Notes under the pieces: generated by a model
The model's input: only the letters and a program-made list of their open reading frames with translations
What the model was told of the DNA's origin: nothing
Database searches by the model: none
Program-made: the position numbers and the translations under genes
Shown: piece after piece, positions 31,009 through 41,800 of the stretch
Numbering within the stretch: the stretch's first letter is position 1
Layout of the letters: each line of letters opens with the position of its first letter
Assembly: GCF_963678635.1 (NCBI RefSeq)
Contig: NC_087067.1
Span: 38,971,682-39,035,681, forward strand
DNA from: Symsagittifera roscoffensis
Lineage: Eukaryota > Xenacoelomorpha > Acoela > Convolutidae
Length of the DNA: 64,000 bases
Reading direction: 5' to 3'

Positions 31009-31475
31009 CAGAGGTGAAGCGAAGCTTTGCAACACTTGCTATAAATCGGGGAAAAAATCGAAAAAACCATAAAAGTAGTCGAAAAAATTCGGCACTGCCA
31101 AAAAACTAGATGTTTCAAAGCAAGTAAAGCTAGTTGAGGAAAAAACAGATTTTAAAATAAGCATCGGAAGAAAACTTACCAAGCGGTAAAAAAAAGTCGA
31201 AATTACCTGGGCAGAAACCATTTTAGCCGAAAAAACTAGCCGAAATTATCTGAAGAGTATCAACTGATGATGTATACTTGCCTAATGCACACCCTAGAAT
31301 AGACTACCTAATAAACGCATCAATTAGCCACCTTTATTTGATTTCCTCTGCTCATGGCTTGGCCTGGCAGCATAAATTTAAAAAAATACTATATAAACTA
31401 ATCAGAATCGAGATAAGAGAACAAACGTGCAAAATAAAACATACATTTAGACAGAGGCGAAGCTGCGCTTCGTAA
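31009..31475. repeat. Two copies of the GCGAAG hairpin repeat
   Basis: CAGAGG(T/C)GAAGC ... CTT(T/C)G... CACTTGC occurs at about 31009 and about 31450. It belongs to a dispersed family (also 38437, 38878, 42358, 45261, 46515, 47483, 56797) centred on the palindrome GCGAAGCTGCACTTCGC. Confidence 0.6.
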
Positions 31476-31557
31476 ACACTTGCAAGAACACGACCACAAA
31501 CAGCTATATCAAATACAATAAGAAAAAGTAGAACTCAACCTAGAATAAGCAAAAACT

Positions 31558-31645
31558 CGGCTACGTGTAGGATTCGAATCTGCGACCTACTGCAATCAAG
31601 AGATTTTGAGTCTCACGCACTATCTACTCGGCCACGCAAGCTTAA
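31558..31645 (-). pseudogene. Class II tRNA-like relic (Leu/Ser type)
   Basis: Read on the minus strand it has an A-box (GTGGCCGAGTAGATAGTG), an anticodon loop CTCAAAA (CAA, Leu), a longer variable region and a B-box (GATTCGAATCC). The acceptor stem does not pair. It may be a decayed tRNA gene or the head of a SINE. The copy at about 38988-39075 is the duplicate. Confidence 0.55.
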
Positions 31646-33944
31646 GAACCGACAAACACTAGCCATGAAAAAAGCAGCTATATATGCTATCGAATTGCTA
31701 ATGTTATGCAGCAAAAGTGGCACCAAACTCAAATAGACTCAATTTTTGCAAGTAATAATTTGAAATATAACAAACTGAAGTCATCTACACTAACTTTGCA
31801 TGCCACAAATCGCAAAGCATTAAGCCATATTATGTATAAATTATGCAATTCAAAAAATTGCAAGATATATTGGGTTAGAAACTGTCTGAAATCGAGTTTT
31901 CATTCTTGTTATGTTGTTTGAAACAAATCACTTTTTTCGGTTCATGAATTAAAAATGCATCAACTGTGATAACTTATTATTATTCGAATGTCAAAGAACA
32001 TGCTACGAAAAAGCTTTATAGGTGCCCCAGAAGTGGCACCAATGTTTGCGACTTAGGTTGGAAAAAAAGAAGGCTCGCATTAATACACTCGCTTCGCAAG
32101 TGTTTAAATGTGAATATTTGTATACATCAATTATTCCAAATGGACCAAAATGGCGATTTTCAGGTCCCCACAATTTCGTGGAAAATTACCTCAGTTAGAA
32201 TTTCAATTTCATTTTGAGCTCATGGAATCAATATCTTTCAGTTTGTATAGATAAACTTTGATAGAAAAAAGTCACCCCAAACACAAACACTCCGTCACTG
32301 CCTTCGACTCAAAAGTCGGAACACTTTTGGCAGTTTTTTTATTCGGATGATTTGATTTGGAAACAATTAATTATTTATTATTTGTATACGACTACTCTGA
32401 TTATTACAATACACAACCAATTAAAATGAACAGAACTTAAACTACTGACTGAGTTTGAGGTGTGTTGCTGCGCCTGCTTCTGTTGAAATTTGACCCATGC
32501 CGCCCTCAGTTCAAATCGAGACAATTGCTCTGCATTCTTGTTCCATAGTACCCCCGAGTGACGCAATTTGCCCACCAAAGGCATCAAAATCTACAACAGA
32601 ATCTGACCTAAGCTCAGAATTCCTTCAAAAACGACTTCCTCACTTAAGCAAAAACCAATATGCCTCAATTCTTGTGAAAAACCCCGTTATTAGTTTTACA
32701 CTACACGAAGTGCATTGCCATACAAAAAATATATTCAGAGCAAGCCTTGTAACTTACCGTGTGAAGAAATTGATTTCTGATCTCTAAAATCGGTCCTGTC
32801 AACTGAACCACGTGAGTTTTCACGCTCCTGTCGTGACAGTATTGTGCTAATTGCTGTTCAGTCCTCGCCTCTACACGTGAAATCTTCAGGTTTTCCACCA
32901 CCTCTTGAACACTTTTCGCGTCACTTCCCGGAGTTGCAGTCAGGGCGACTATTCTGAACTGGGAATTGTATTCTGAGATTTTGGACACGACCTTGAAACA
33001 AATCAGAGCTCGACCTGGCCTCGAGTTTGTACACGGCTCTTAATCAAAGCTTGAAAATTTGAGCAATTTGCAATTCGAGTAATCTTTGGTGAATTGTGAG
33101 AAATACTAAAATATGATTTTTGAAGTCTGTAACTATGTCATGGGAAGGGATCCCATTCTAGAATTTTCTTCATTGTAGGGGTGTTCAGATTTGTTGATTT
33201 CTTAAGATTAACCAAACTGATTTCCCTGGTTTAAAGGAAACACTATAAAGACCTCATCTTTCCATCAAAAACATCTAACCGATTGATTTAAAAGTCAGAA
33301 ACTGAAATTGTTCATATTACTCCTGAACAAAAACGATGAAATTTTAACCAGTACCGCGGCAATTAGCGTAAAAACAATTCGCTTGAGAGATTTATATGTA
33401 ATTCTGTTAAGGGACAACTCGCGGAAAAACCAAATAGGCAACAAATGGAAGGAAACAAACAGCTTTATTTTAACAATCATTTTGTGCATGAACGTTCCCT
33501 GAAATTCTCCATACTGAGTCACTCATCTAATAAGTAAAGGCCACAGCTGAGGGGTTCAGGAATGGTCTTATCCGCTTCTCACCTGACAGTAAGCGTAGTT
33601 GCCTTTGGCCTTGTGGGCCTCGTCAATCATGAGCAGCCTGATTGTGTTGGGGTCAACCACAAGACGGGAGAGGTCATTGGCCATAGTCTGTGGGGTCAGG
33701 AACATCAGACACTTGTCACTCCACAACTGCTCACGTTTCTTGGGGTTCATGGCTCCTGCAAATTATAAATTAGCTTAAAAAAATGACTTCACTGAACTAT
33801 TTAGAATCTAGGGACACATCAAAACAGGGAGGGAGATCCTAATGTTAATGTTGCCCAGGCGTGCACGACACAAACATTGAGAAATCTTATCTATATATTT
33901 CAGCAGATCAATTTCGTATGATCAAAATTCAACACCCTGTCAAC

Positions 33945-34017
33945 GCCCGTGTGGCCTAATGGATAAGGCGTCTGGCTCCTAACCAGAAGATTGCGAGTTC
34001 GAGTCTCGCCCCGGGTA
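33945..34017 (+). tRNA. tRNA-Arg(CCT), duplicate
   Basis: Identical to the tRNA gene at 7599-7671, including the downstream TTTT. Confidence 0.92.
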
Positions 34018-34496
34018 TATTTTAAATAATTTTTACTAAAAACGTCGGACTTAATTAACTTCCGAAAAAACTGTTTTAAATCAACTACATCAGTCTATTT
34101 AGCGGCAACTAATCAACTTAAAGAAAAAAAAATGATACTATTTTATGATTTTCAACAACTTAACCCCAACCCACCACACACATAAGTTTTATGTAGAAAT
34201 CAGTGGTTTTGCAAGGTTAAGTAGATATATGAAGAGCATATCTGTTTCAAATTTCACAAAAAAGTGGGTGCGTTACCGATGGTAACAATTTCATAACTGA
34301 GATGTACTGCACTTGCGTTATTATTGTAACAGGCCAGTCTGTTTTTATTGGGCTAATTAAGACGGAATTGAAATGTCGGTCTTTCAAATCAGGTGGCAGA
34401 CAGTACAGATCCAAATACAACAGTGCCGAAATACAATAGGGCTATTTATCCAAATTGATCTGTTTCAAACCCAAATAAATCAAATACTCAATAACT

Positions 34497-34568
34497 GGGG
34501 ATGTAGCTCAGTGGTAGAGCGTCCGCTTTGCATGCGTAAGGTCTGGGGTTCGATCCCCCACATCTCCA
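34497..34568 (+). tRNA. tRNA-Ala(TGC), duplicate with stem change
   Basis: It matches 8150-8221 except for GCGGA changed to GCGTA on the 3' side of the anticodon stem, giving a C-U mismatch. The anticodon TGC, A- and B-boxes and terminator are kept. It may still be transcribed but is likely less stable. Confidence 0.8.
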
Positions 34569-34884
34569 TTCTTTTGCCAGTAACTTAGTATAAATTTTAC
34601 TTACTATTTCCGATTTTTATTTTCTAATATAATTAATTTTAGTTGGAGTGGCGGGCTCTTTTTACTCCCCCCCCCCCCAACTGCAAACATTTACAAGTAA
34701 GTTTGCTGACCACATTGTCCGATTGTTATAAAAATTGACATATAGACTAATTAGGCCAAAACAAACATATTTGGTCTTCATAATCAACCTCGTAAAACCA
34801 CTCGTTACACTAAAAAGTTGAAGCTCGTCTGAGGTGGCGGGGAAAAGGAAAAAGAGCCGAGTGGTGATACAACGATACAAGTAT

Positions 34885-35346
34885 GGGCTCTTTTCCAGTC
34901 CTCCTTTCAAGTTCAATTATGAAAAGTCTGTTTAACGGTGGCCAGTCAATAAGCAGAATGGTCCAAGTTTACTTGGTTTGGTATTTTTTGACGATTCTAA
35001 TAATTATTTGATCAATTAGCCAACCCGTATAAACCAATATAAGTCAATGTTTTTCTGCTCTTGGACCCATTCTGCACTTGGAACATTCTGCTTATTGCCC
35101 CGCCTACTGGTGGCCAGTCAATAAGCAGAATGGTCTAAGAGCAGAAAAGGTCCAAGAGCAGAAAAACAGAAAAATATCAACTTTTATAAGCTAATCGGTA
35201 AATTAATTATCAGAAATGTCATTAATACCAAATTTGACCGATTTGTTCTTCATATTTTACAGCGTAACATTACGCATTTGGTCGTAATAACACGTAAAAC
35301 AAACATAAAACTCGGTATTTTGAAAGGGGGGACTGGAAAAGAGCCC
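34885..35346. mobile_element. Nested foldback/MITE element, duplicate
   Basis: Duplicate of 8538-8999, with the same GGGCTCTTTTCC / GGAAAAGAGCCC termini and flanking AAGTAT. Confidence 0.65.
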
Positions 35347-35815
35347 AAGTATGATAGCTTGTCGCTGAGGAAAAGCATGTATGGGCCCCGAATTTTTTGA
35401 AAAGGTAAAGGATAATTAAAATGAGGGCGAAATTTAAAACATAGCCAACTGACAAGAGTTACGAAAAATCACGAGGAACTATATAAGAGTCATCACTACA
35501 TTCATTACTCTAAATAACGGGGATAAAATGGAAGCTCGGTCTCTATAGCTAACTTTAAATTATAAATCAACTGTTTCCTCTTGTAAACAAACTTATTAAT
35601 TTATTAAAGAGGTGCAATTGGTACATATTGGTATTGAACCCAGTAAAACGCAGTTAAGCAATATTTGTCTATAATTTTGCTTTCCAATGCTATATAAAAG
35701 CGATTAAGTCAACTTGCTTTTTCCGAAATAATTCAGGTAAATAAAGTTTCTTCGGGCACCGAGCCATCAAAGCTGTGCTGCAGTGAGAACTCTAGACTGA
35801 TAAAAAAGAACTTAC

Positions 35816-38800
35816 TTTCAATTTGTAATAGACTGCCATCAGTTGCGCATTCTGTCTGAAGGAAGTCTTCAGATTCTTCGCTTTTCCTCCGTCTATCCCG
35901 TCTCTTAGGTGGACATAGGTGGACCTCAGACCCTGGTTGTTGAGCAGATCCCAGGCTTGGTAGAGAAAATGGCCCACGTAGAAACACTGTGACATCGTCT
36001 GAAATTTGCAAAACAATCTTAGATATATCCTTTAAAGACAACGACATGTTGTGATTACCTAAATTGGATCTCGTTATCTACCTTCTCGTATTGCAAAAGA
36101 TGAGGATTCAAAACTAAGTACAACAAATTCGCGGAATGCGGTAAAAAAATGAAAGCGGTTACTGGAGAGCATTCAAATCTACCAAATAAGTTTTTTTAAA
36201 CTCAAACAAATCTCATTATTCATGACAGGATGTAGATCAGCGGTAGAGCGTCAGCTGTGCATGCGGAAGGCCTGGGGTTCGAACCCCACATCTCAACACT
36301 TCTACGTAATATATTTATTAAATCTAAGTTACATAATTTCAGTATTTTTCGCCAATTACATTGGTCTGTCCTAAATCCGCTATTGATTACAATGTCAAAT
36401 TACAATTTAATTTCTATATTTATATTGTTTTACGGCTTTTCCCGACCTCCGCCTCCCAAAAAAAATGAATTTCAATTTTGGAAAACTCTTAACATTCTCA
36501 TAATGCGTTGTCTGTAGTTTTATTGTTAAAAACTATGAGCTAGTTTTTTAAAGTTACTAGTTAGCATTCAAATCAATCAAACATGCTTTTTTCATGCTGT
36601 CATTGCAGTTTGTTCAATAAACAAGAACGCTCGTTCAGAGCAAAACACTTAAGGTCCTGACTGCAGGACTTACAGGTCCTGCTGTCTCAAAAGTTTTTAC
36701 TATGAGGTCTAAACCAAAAAAAACTCCTATTTTAATAATAGAGATGTCAACTTCTTTACGTTTCTTCGGCAGTTTACACTTTTTTGATTGAGAAACTCTT
36801 GAGCAATGTCGAAATGCCGAAAAGTCATATATTTTAGAAAACAAGTTATGATTTAAAAAACAACTATGAGCTCGTTCTTTTCAATTAATGGAGATCATTC
36901 AAACCTACCAAAACGTGCTTTTTTGTCAAGCAGTTTAGTAGAGAAAACAAGAACACTCGTACAGAGCAAAATAATTAATGTCGGGGTTTTTGGTTTTGCT
37001 GATTGTTTTTATCTTAAATTTGAAAACATAGCCTACAGAAAGTTGGAAAAGGTCGATGAACTCAAGGGAACCTAAACAAATCAAATTAGAAATAAATCAC
37101 TTTATAGCTCTTTGAACTTCCAGACTTCGTTATAAATGACCATTTGTTCATAGAAACTAACCCAGCAAAAAAAATTACGCCAATAGTTATTTTATTTACT
37201 CCCGCTGGAATATCTGAACAAAGCCCACATTCGAAAACAAAAATTATTCAAGTTTCTACGCACCATTCCCAATGTAGTAATTGAATAACGCACTTGCCCT
37301 TCTTTTGGCAAATGAACTTGAATTGAGCTTGAAAAGAAATCAAAAGTCAAATCACAAAAAAAAATTCAACGCGAGTTTGATCAATTTTCAAAACGTTTAG
37401 ATGAAAAAATGAACACGACTTAACTACGTGTTTTCATTTCGCGCATTGACACTGAGAAAGAGAAAACGTTTGATTAAAAATGTAAGAATCAAAGTGGTAT
37501 ATTAGCATAGCTACCAAATGAAGCGCTCAGCAATGTGTTGAGATCGCCAGATCTTGTATTCGACTCACTGCTGGGGCATTAATGGTTTGCAAGGACAAGC
37601 GTTCAAATATTCTCCTGCTTCAGATCTGCCACAGCCTGAACGACCGTTTTCGGCTTCAAGAGTGATGGTACCACACAGAAAAAAGATATGTAAAAAAGCC
37701 TTTCAGTCGCAAAAAATAGCGTCTCTCAACAAAATAACCCGAAATAACCTTAATTGTTGAAATATTAGAATTGGTCTTTTAGATTTAGACGGACACAGTT
37801 CATCTGCAATTTAGGTAAGTAGATGGTCTAATTCCAGAGTAATGCCTCCATTCGTGTATCTGAATTCCGTTCAAAAAGCCAGAGCATCAACAAAAAGTGC
37901 AAATTAAACAATTGTTCAAAAACTGATCAAAAATAAAGAATTTTTTTTCCACAAATGAGAACTATTAATGAAATGAGCGTGTTACATTAGAACATTGGGT
38001 TATTGAGACCTGGAATGACACTGATACGACGCAACTTTAAGTAAATTAATAAGTGTTGCGGTTATCAAAGCAAAATTCAAGAAAGAGGCAAATCGATCAA
38101 AAAGAAAAAAATGCATTCAGAATTTGGAAAAAAAATTGCAAACTCAATTTTTTGAAAAACTAACCAGAACAAATACTCGAAAAAAGGATATCTACAAAAA
38201 TTTCATACCTTGGTCTCGGATGAGGCTCATATACAGCCTTACCAAGCATTGAGAATCATAAGACCGAGCGGCAAATAAGGCAAAAAAACTTGTGTAGACC
38301 CTCGTTAAGCCGAAAACGAAACTAGGTCATAGAAAATTTGGAGCTTATGTAATTTTTAAAATCAAAATTAATACGACGCATTCCTCATAAAATAGGAAAA
38401 AACTCATTTGAACCGCTTAACCGAAAAAATTATACGCAGAGGTGAAGCGAAGCTTTGCAACACTTGCTATAAATCGGGGAAAAAATCGAAAAAACCATAA
38501 AAGTAGTCGAAAAAATTCGGCACTGCCAAAAAACTAGATGTTTCAAAGCAAGTAAAGCTAGTTGAGGAAAAAACAGATTTTAAAATAAGCATCGGAAGAA
38601 AACTTACCAAGCGGTAAAAAAAAGTCGAAATTACCTGGGCAGAAACCATTTTAGCCGAAAAAACTAGCCGAAATTATCTGAAGAGTATCAACTGATGATG
38701 TATACTTGCCTAATGCACACCATAGAATAGACTCCCTAATAAACGCATCAATTAGCCACCTTTATTTGATTTCCTCTGCTCATGGCTTGGCCTGGCAGCA

Positions 38801-41800
38801 TAAATTTAAAAAAATACTATATAAACTAATCAGAATCGAGATAAGAGAACAAACGTGTAAAATAAAACATACATTTAGACAGAGGCGAAGCTGCGCTTCG
38901 TAAACACTTGCAAGAACACGACCACAAACAGCTATATCAAATACAATAAGAAAAAGTAGAACTCAACCTAGAATAAGCAAAAACTCGGCTACGTGTAGGA
39001 TTCGAATCTGCGACCTACTGCAATCAAGAGATTTTGAGTCTCACGCACTATCTACTCGGCCACGCAAGCTTAAGAACCGACAAACACTAGCCATGAAAAA
39101 AGCAGCTATATATGCTATCGAATTGCTAATGTTATGCAGCAAAAGTGGCACCAAACTCAAATAGACTCAATTTTTGCAAGTAATAATTTGAAATATAACA
39201 AACTGAAGTCATCTACACTAACTTTGCATGCCACAAATCGCAAAGCATTAAGCCATATTATGTATAAATTATGCAATTCAAAAAATTGCAAGATATATTG
39301 GGTTAGAAACTGTCTGAAATCGAGTTTTCATTCTTGTTATGTTGTTTGAAACAAATCACTTTTTTCGGTTCATGAATTAAAAATGCATCAACTGTGATAA
39401 CTTATTATTATTCGAATGTCAAAGAACATGCTACGAAAAAGCTTTATAGGTGCCCCAGAAGTGGCACCAATGTTTGCGACTTAGGTTGGAAAAAAAGAAG
39501 GCTCGCATTAATACACTCGCTTCGCAAGTGTTTAAATGTGAATATTTGTATTCATCAATTATTCCAAATGGACCAAAATGGCGATTTTCAGGTCCCCACA
39601 ATTTCGTGGAAAATTACCTCAGTTAGAATTTCAATTTCATTTTGAGCTCATGGAATCAATATCTTTCAGTTTGTATAGATAAACTTTGATAGAAAAAAGT
39701 CACCCCAAACACAAACACTCCGTCACTGCCTTCGACTCAAAAGTCGGAACACATCTGCGGAACACTTTTGGCAGTTTTTTTATTCGGATGATTTGATTGG
39801 GAAACAATTAATTATTTATTATTTGTATACGACTACTCTGATTATTACAATACACAACCAATTAAAATGAACAGAACTTAAACTACTGACTGAGTTTGAG
39901 GTGTGTTGCTGCGCCTGCTTCTGTTGAAATTTGACCCATGCCGCCCTCAGTTCAAATCGAGACAATTGCTCTGCATTCTTGTTCCATAGTACCCCCGAGT
40001 GACGCAATTTGCCCACCAAAGGCATCAAAATCTACAACAGAATCTGACCTAAGCTCAGAATTCCTTCAAAAACGACTTCCTCACTTAAGCAAAAACCAAT
40101 ATGCCTCAATTCTTGTGAAAAACCCCGTTATTAGTTTTACACTACACGAAGTGCATTGCCATACAAAAAATGTATTCAGAGCAAGCCTTGTAAGTTACCG
40201 TGTGAAGAAATTGATTTCTGATCTCTAAAATCGGTCCTGTCAACTGAACCACGTGAGTTTTCACGCTCCTGTCGTGACAGTATTGTGCTAATTGCTGTTC
40301 AGTCCTCGCCTCTACACGTGAAATCTTCAGGTTTTCCACCACCTCTTGAACACTTTTCGCGTCACTTCCCGGAGTTGCAGTCAGGGCGACTATTCTGAAC
40401 TGGGAATTGTATTCTGAGATTTTGGACACGACCTTGAAACAAATCAGAGCTCGACCTGGCCTCGAGTTTGTACACGGCTCTTAATCAAAGCTTGAAAATT
40501 TGAGCAATTTGCAATTCGAGTAATCTTTGGTGAATTGTGAGAAATACTAAAATATGATTTTTGAAGTCTGTAACTATGTCATGGGAAGGGATCCCATTCT
40601 AGAATTTTCTTCATTGTAGGGGTGTTCAGATTTGTTGATTTCTTAAGATTAACCAAACTGATTTCCCTGGTTTAAAGGAAACACTATAAAGACCTCATCT
40701 TTCCATCAAAAACATCTAACCGATTGATTTAAAAGTCAGAAACTGAAATTGTTCATATTACTCCTGAACAAAAACGATGAAATTTTAACCAGTACCGCGG
40801 CAATTAGCGTAAAAACAATTCGCTTGAGAGATTTATATGTAATTCTGTTAAGGGACAACTCGCGGAAAAACCAAATAGGCAACAAATGGAAGGAAACAAA
40901 CAGCTTTATTTTAACAATCATTTTGTGCATGAACGTTCCCTGAAACTCTCCATACTGAGTCACTCATCTAATAAGTAAAGGCCACAGCTGAGGGGTTCAG
41001 GAATGGTCTTATCCGCTTCTCACCTGACAGTAAGCGTAGTTGCCTTTGGCCTTGTGGGCCTCGTCAATCATGAGCAGCCTGATTGTGTTGGGGTCAACCA
41101 CAAGACGGGAGAGGTCATTGGCCATAGTCTGTGGGGTCAGGAACATCAGACACTTGTCACTCCACAACTGCTCACGTTTCTTGGGGTTCATGGCTCCTGC
41201 AAATTATAAATTAGCTTAAAAAAACGACTTCACTGAACTATTTAGAATCTGCATATTTATGGAAATAGATTCAATTTTAGAAAACAAAAATGAAAGTTTT
41301 GAATAAAAAAATACAGTCTTGTGGCACGTAAGAATTTTATAATTATCAGCAAATTGAAGGTTGTCGAATGACATAAATGCTTGAAAAATATTTCATAGTA
41401 AGCTCGTGAAAGTTCTCAATATCATTTTTCTTTTCAAATCACGTATTAATTTACCTAGCAGGACTTTTGGATCTTTATATCTACTTCTACCCAGAGGCAG
41501 AACTCTTTAAGTGAAACGGGGTGAAATTATTTATAAGATACAATATTTGCGTATATTCCACCACTGAATTAGTCGGTCTTATAAATGAGTAAATATTTTT
41601 ACCGATGATCAATGGGTGGATAGTGACCAGACGTAGATGCTTTAAGATAACTGCAAACTGAATTACAAAATTAATTGGAGCTCTTTGGAAGCTAATATGT
41701 TCTGATTAAAAACTTTAATTCAAGTGTCTACAGAAAAATAGGCAAACAAACAAACCAACCTGTTAGCTCAACGGTGTCATCTCTGCTTAGTCCCATGATG

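Larger units (their letters stand above)
28393..33755 (-). pseudogene. FANCM: Duplicated FANCM exons 4-7 (left copy)
   Basis: Exons, in gene order on the minus strand, are 33755-33583 (with the DEAH box [15 protein letters not shown]), 32991-32758 (ALTATPGSD, helicase motif III region), 32590-32450 and 28575-28393. They are nearly identical to the right copy. They lack their own promoter, start codon and exons 1-3. Joined after exon 7 of the right copy, exon 4 enters in the wrong phase and reads GAG CCA TGA, an immediate stop. The LTR element lies in the intron after exon 7, whose donor here reads GTTAGT instead of GTAAGT. This is either a disabling partial gene duplication or an uncollapsed second haplotype. 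Confidence 0.85.
28289..33809. repeat. Tandem duplication, left copy, right part
   Basis: This continues the left duplication copy after the LTR element. It aligns with about 35717-41250 and ends at GAATCT, where the right copy starts. It contains FANCM exons 4-7 (minus strand), tRNA relics and SINE-like sequences. Confidence 0.95.
33811..41250. repeat. Tandem duplication, right copy (7.4 kb)
   Basis: It starts GGGACACATC at 33811 and ends GAATCT at 41250, and is nearly identical to 7465-9372 plus 28289-33809. It lacks the 18.9-kb LTR element and keeps the empty integration site at about 35717. Small differences include a 12-bp insertion, AACACATCTGCG-like, near 39750. Confidence 0.95.

Noticed and set aside
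39891-40060. Alternative frame [16 protein letters not shown] over FANCM exon 6
   Set aside because: It ends in a stop and has the wrong phase. The frame [18 protein letters not shown] aligns with the expected FANCM helical insert and joins both neighbours in phase.
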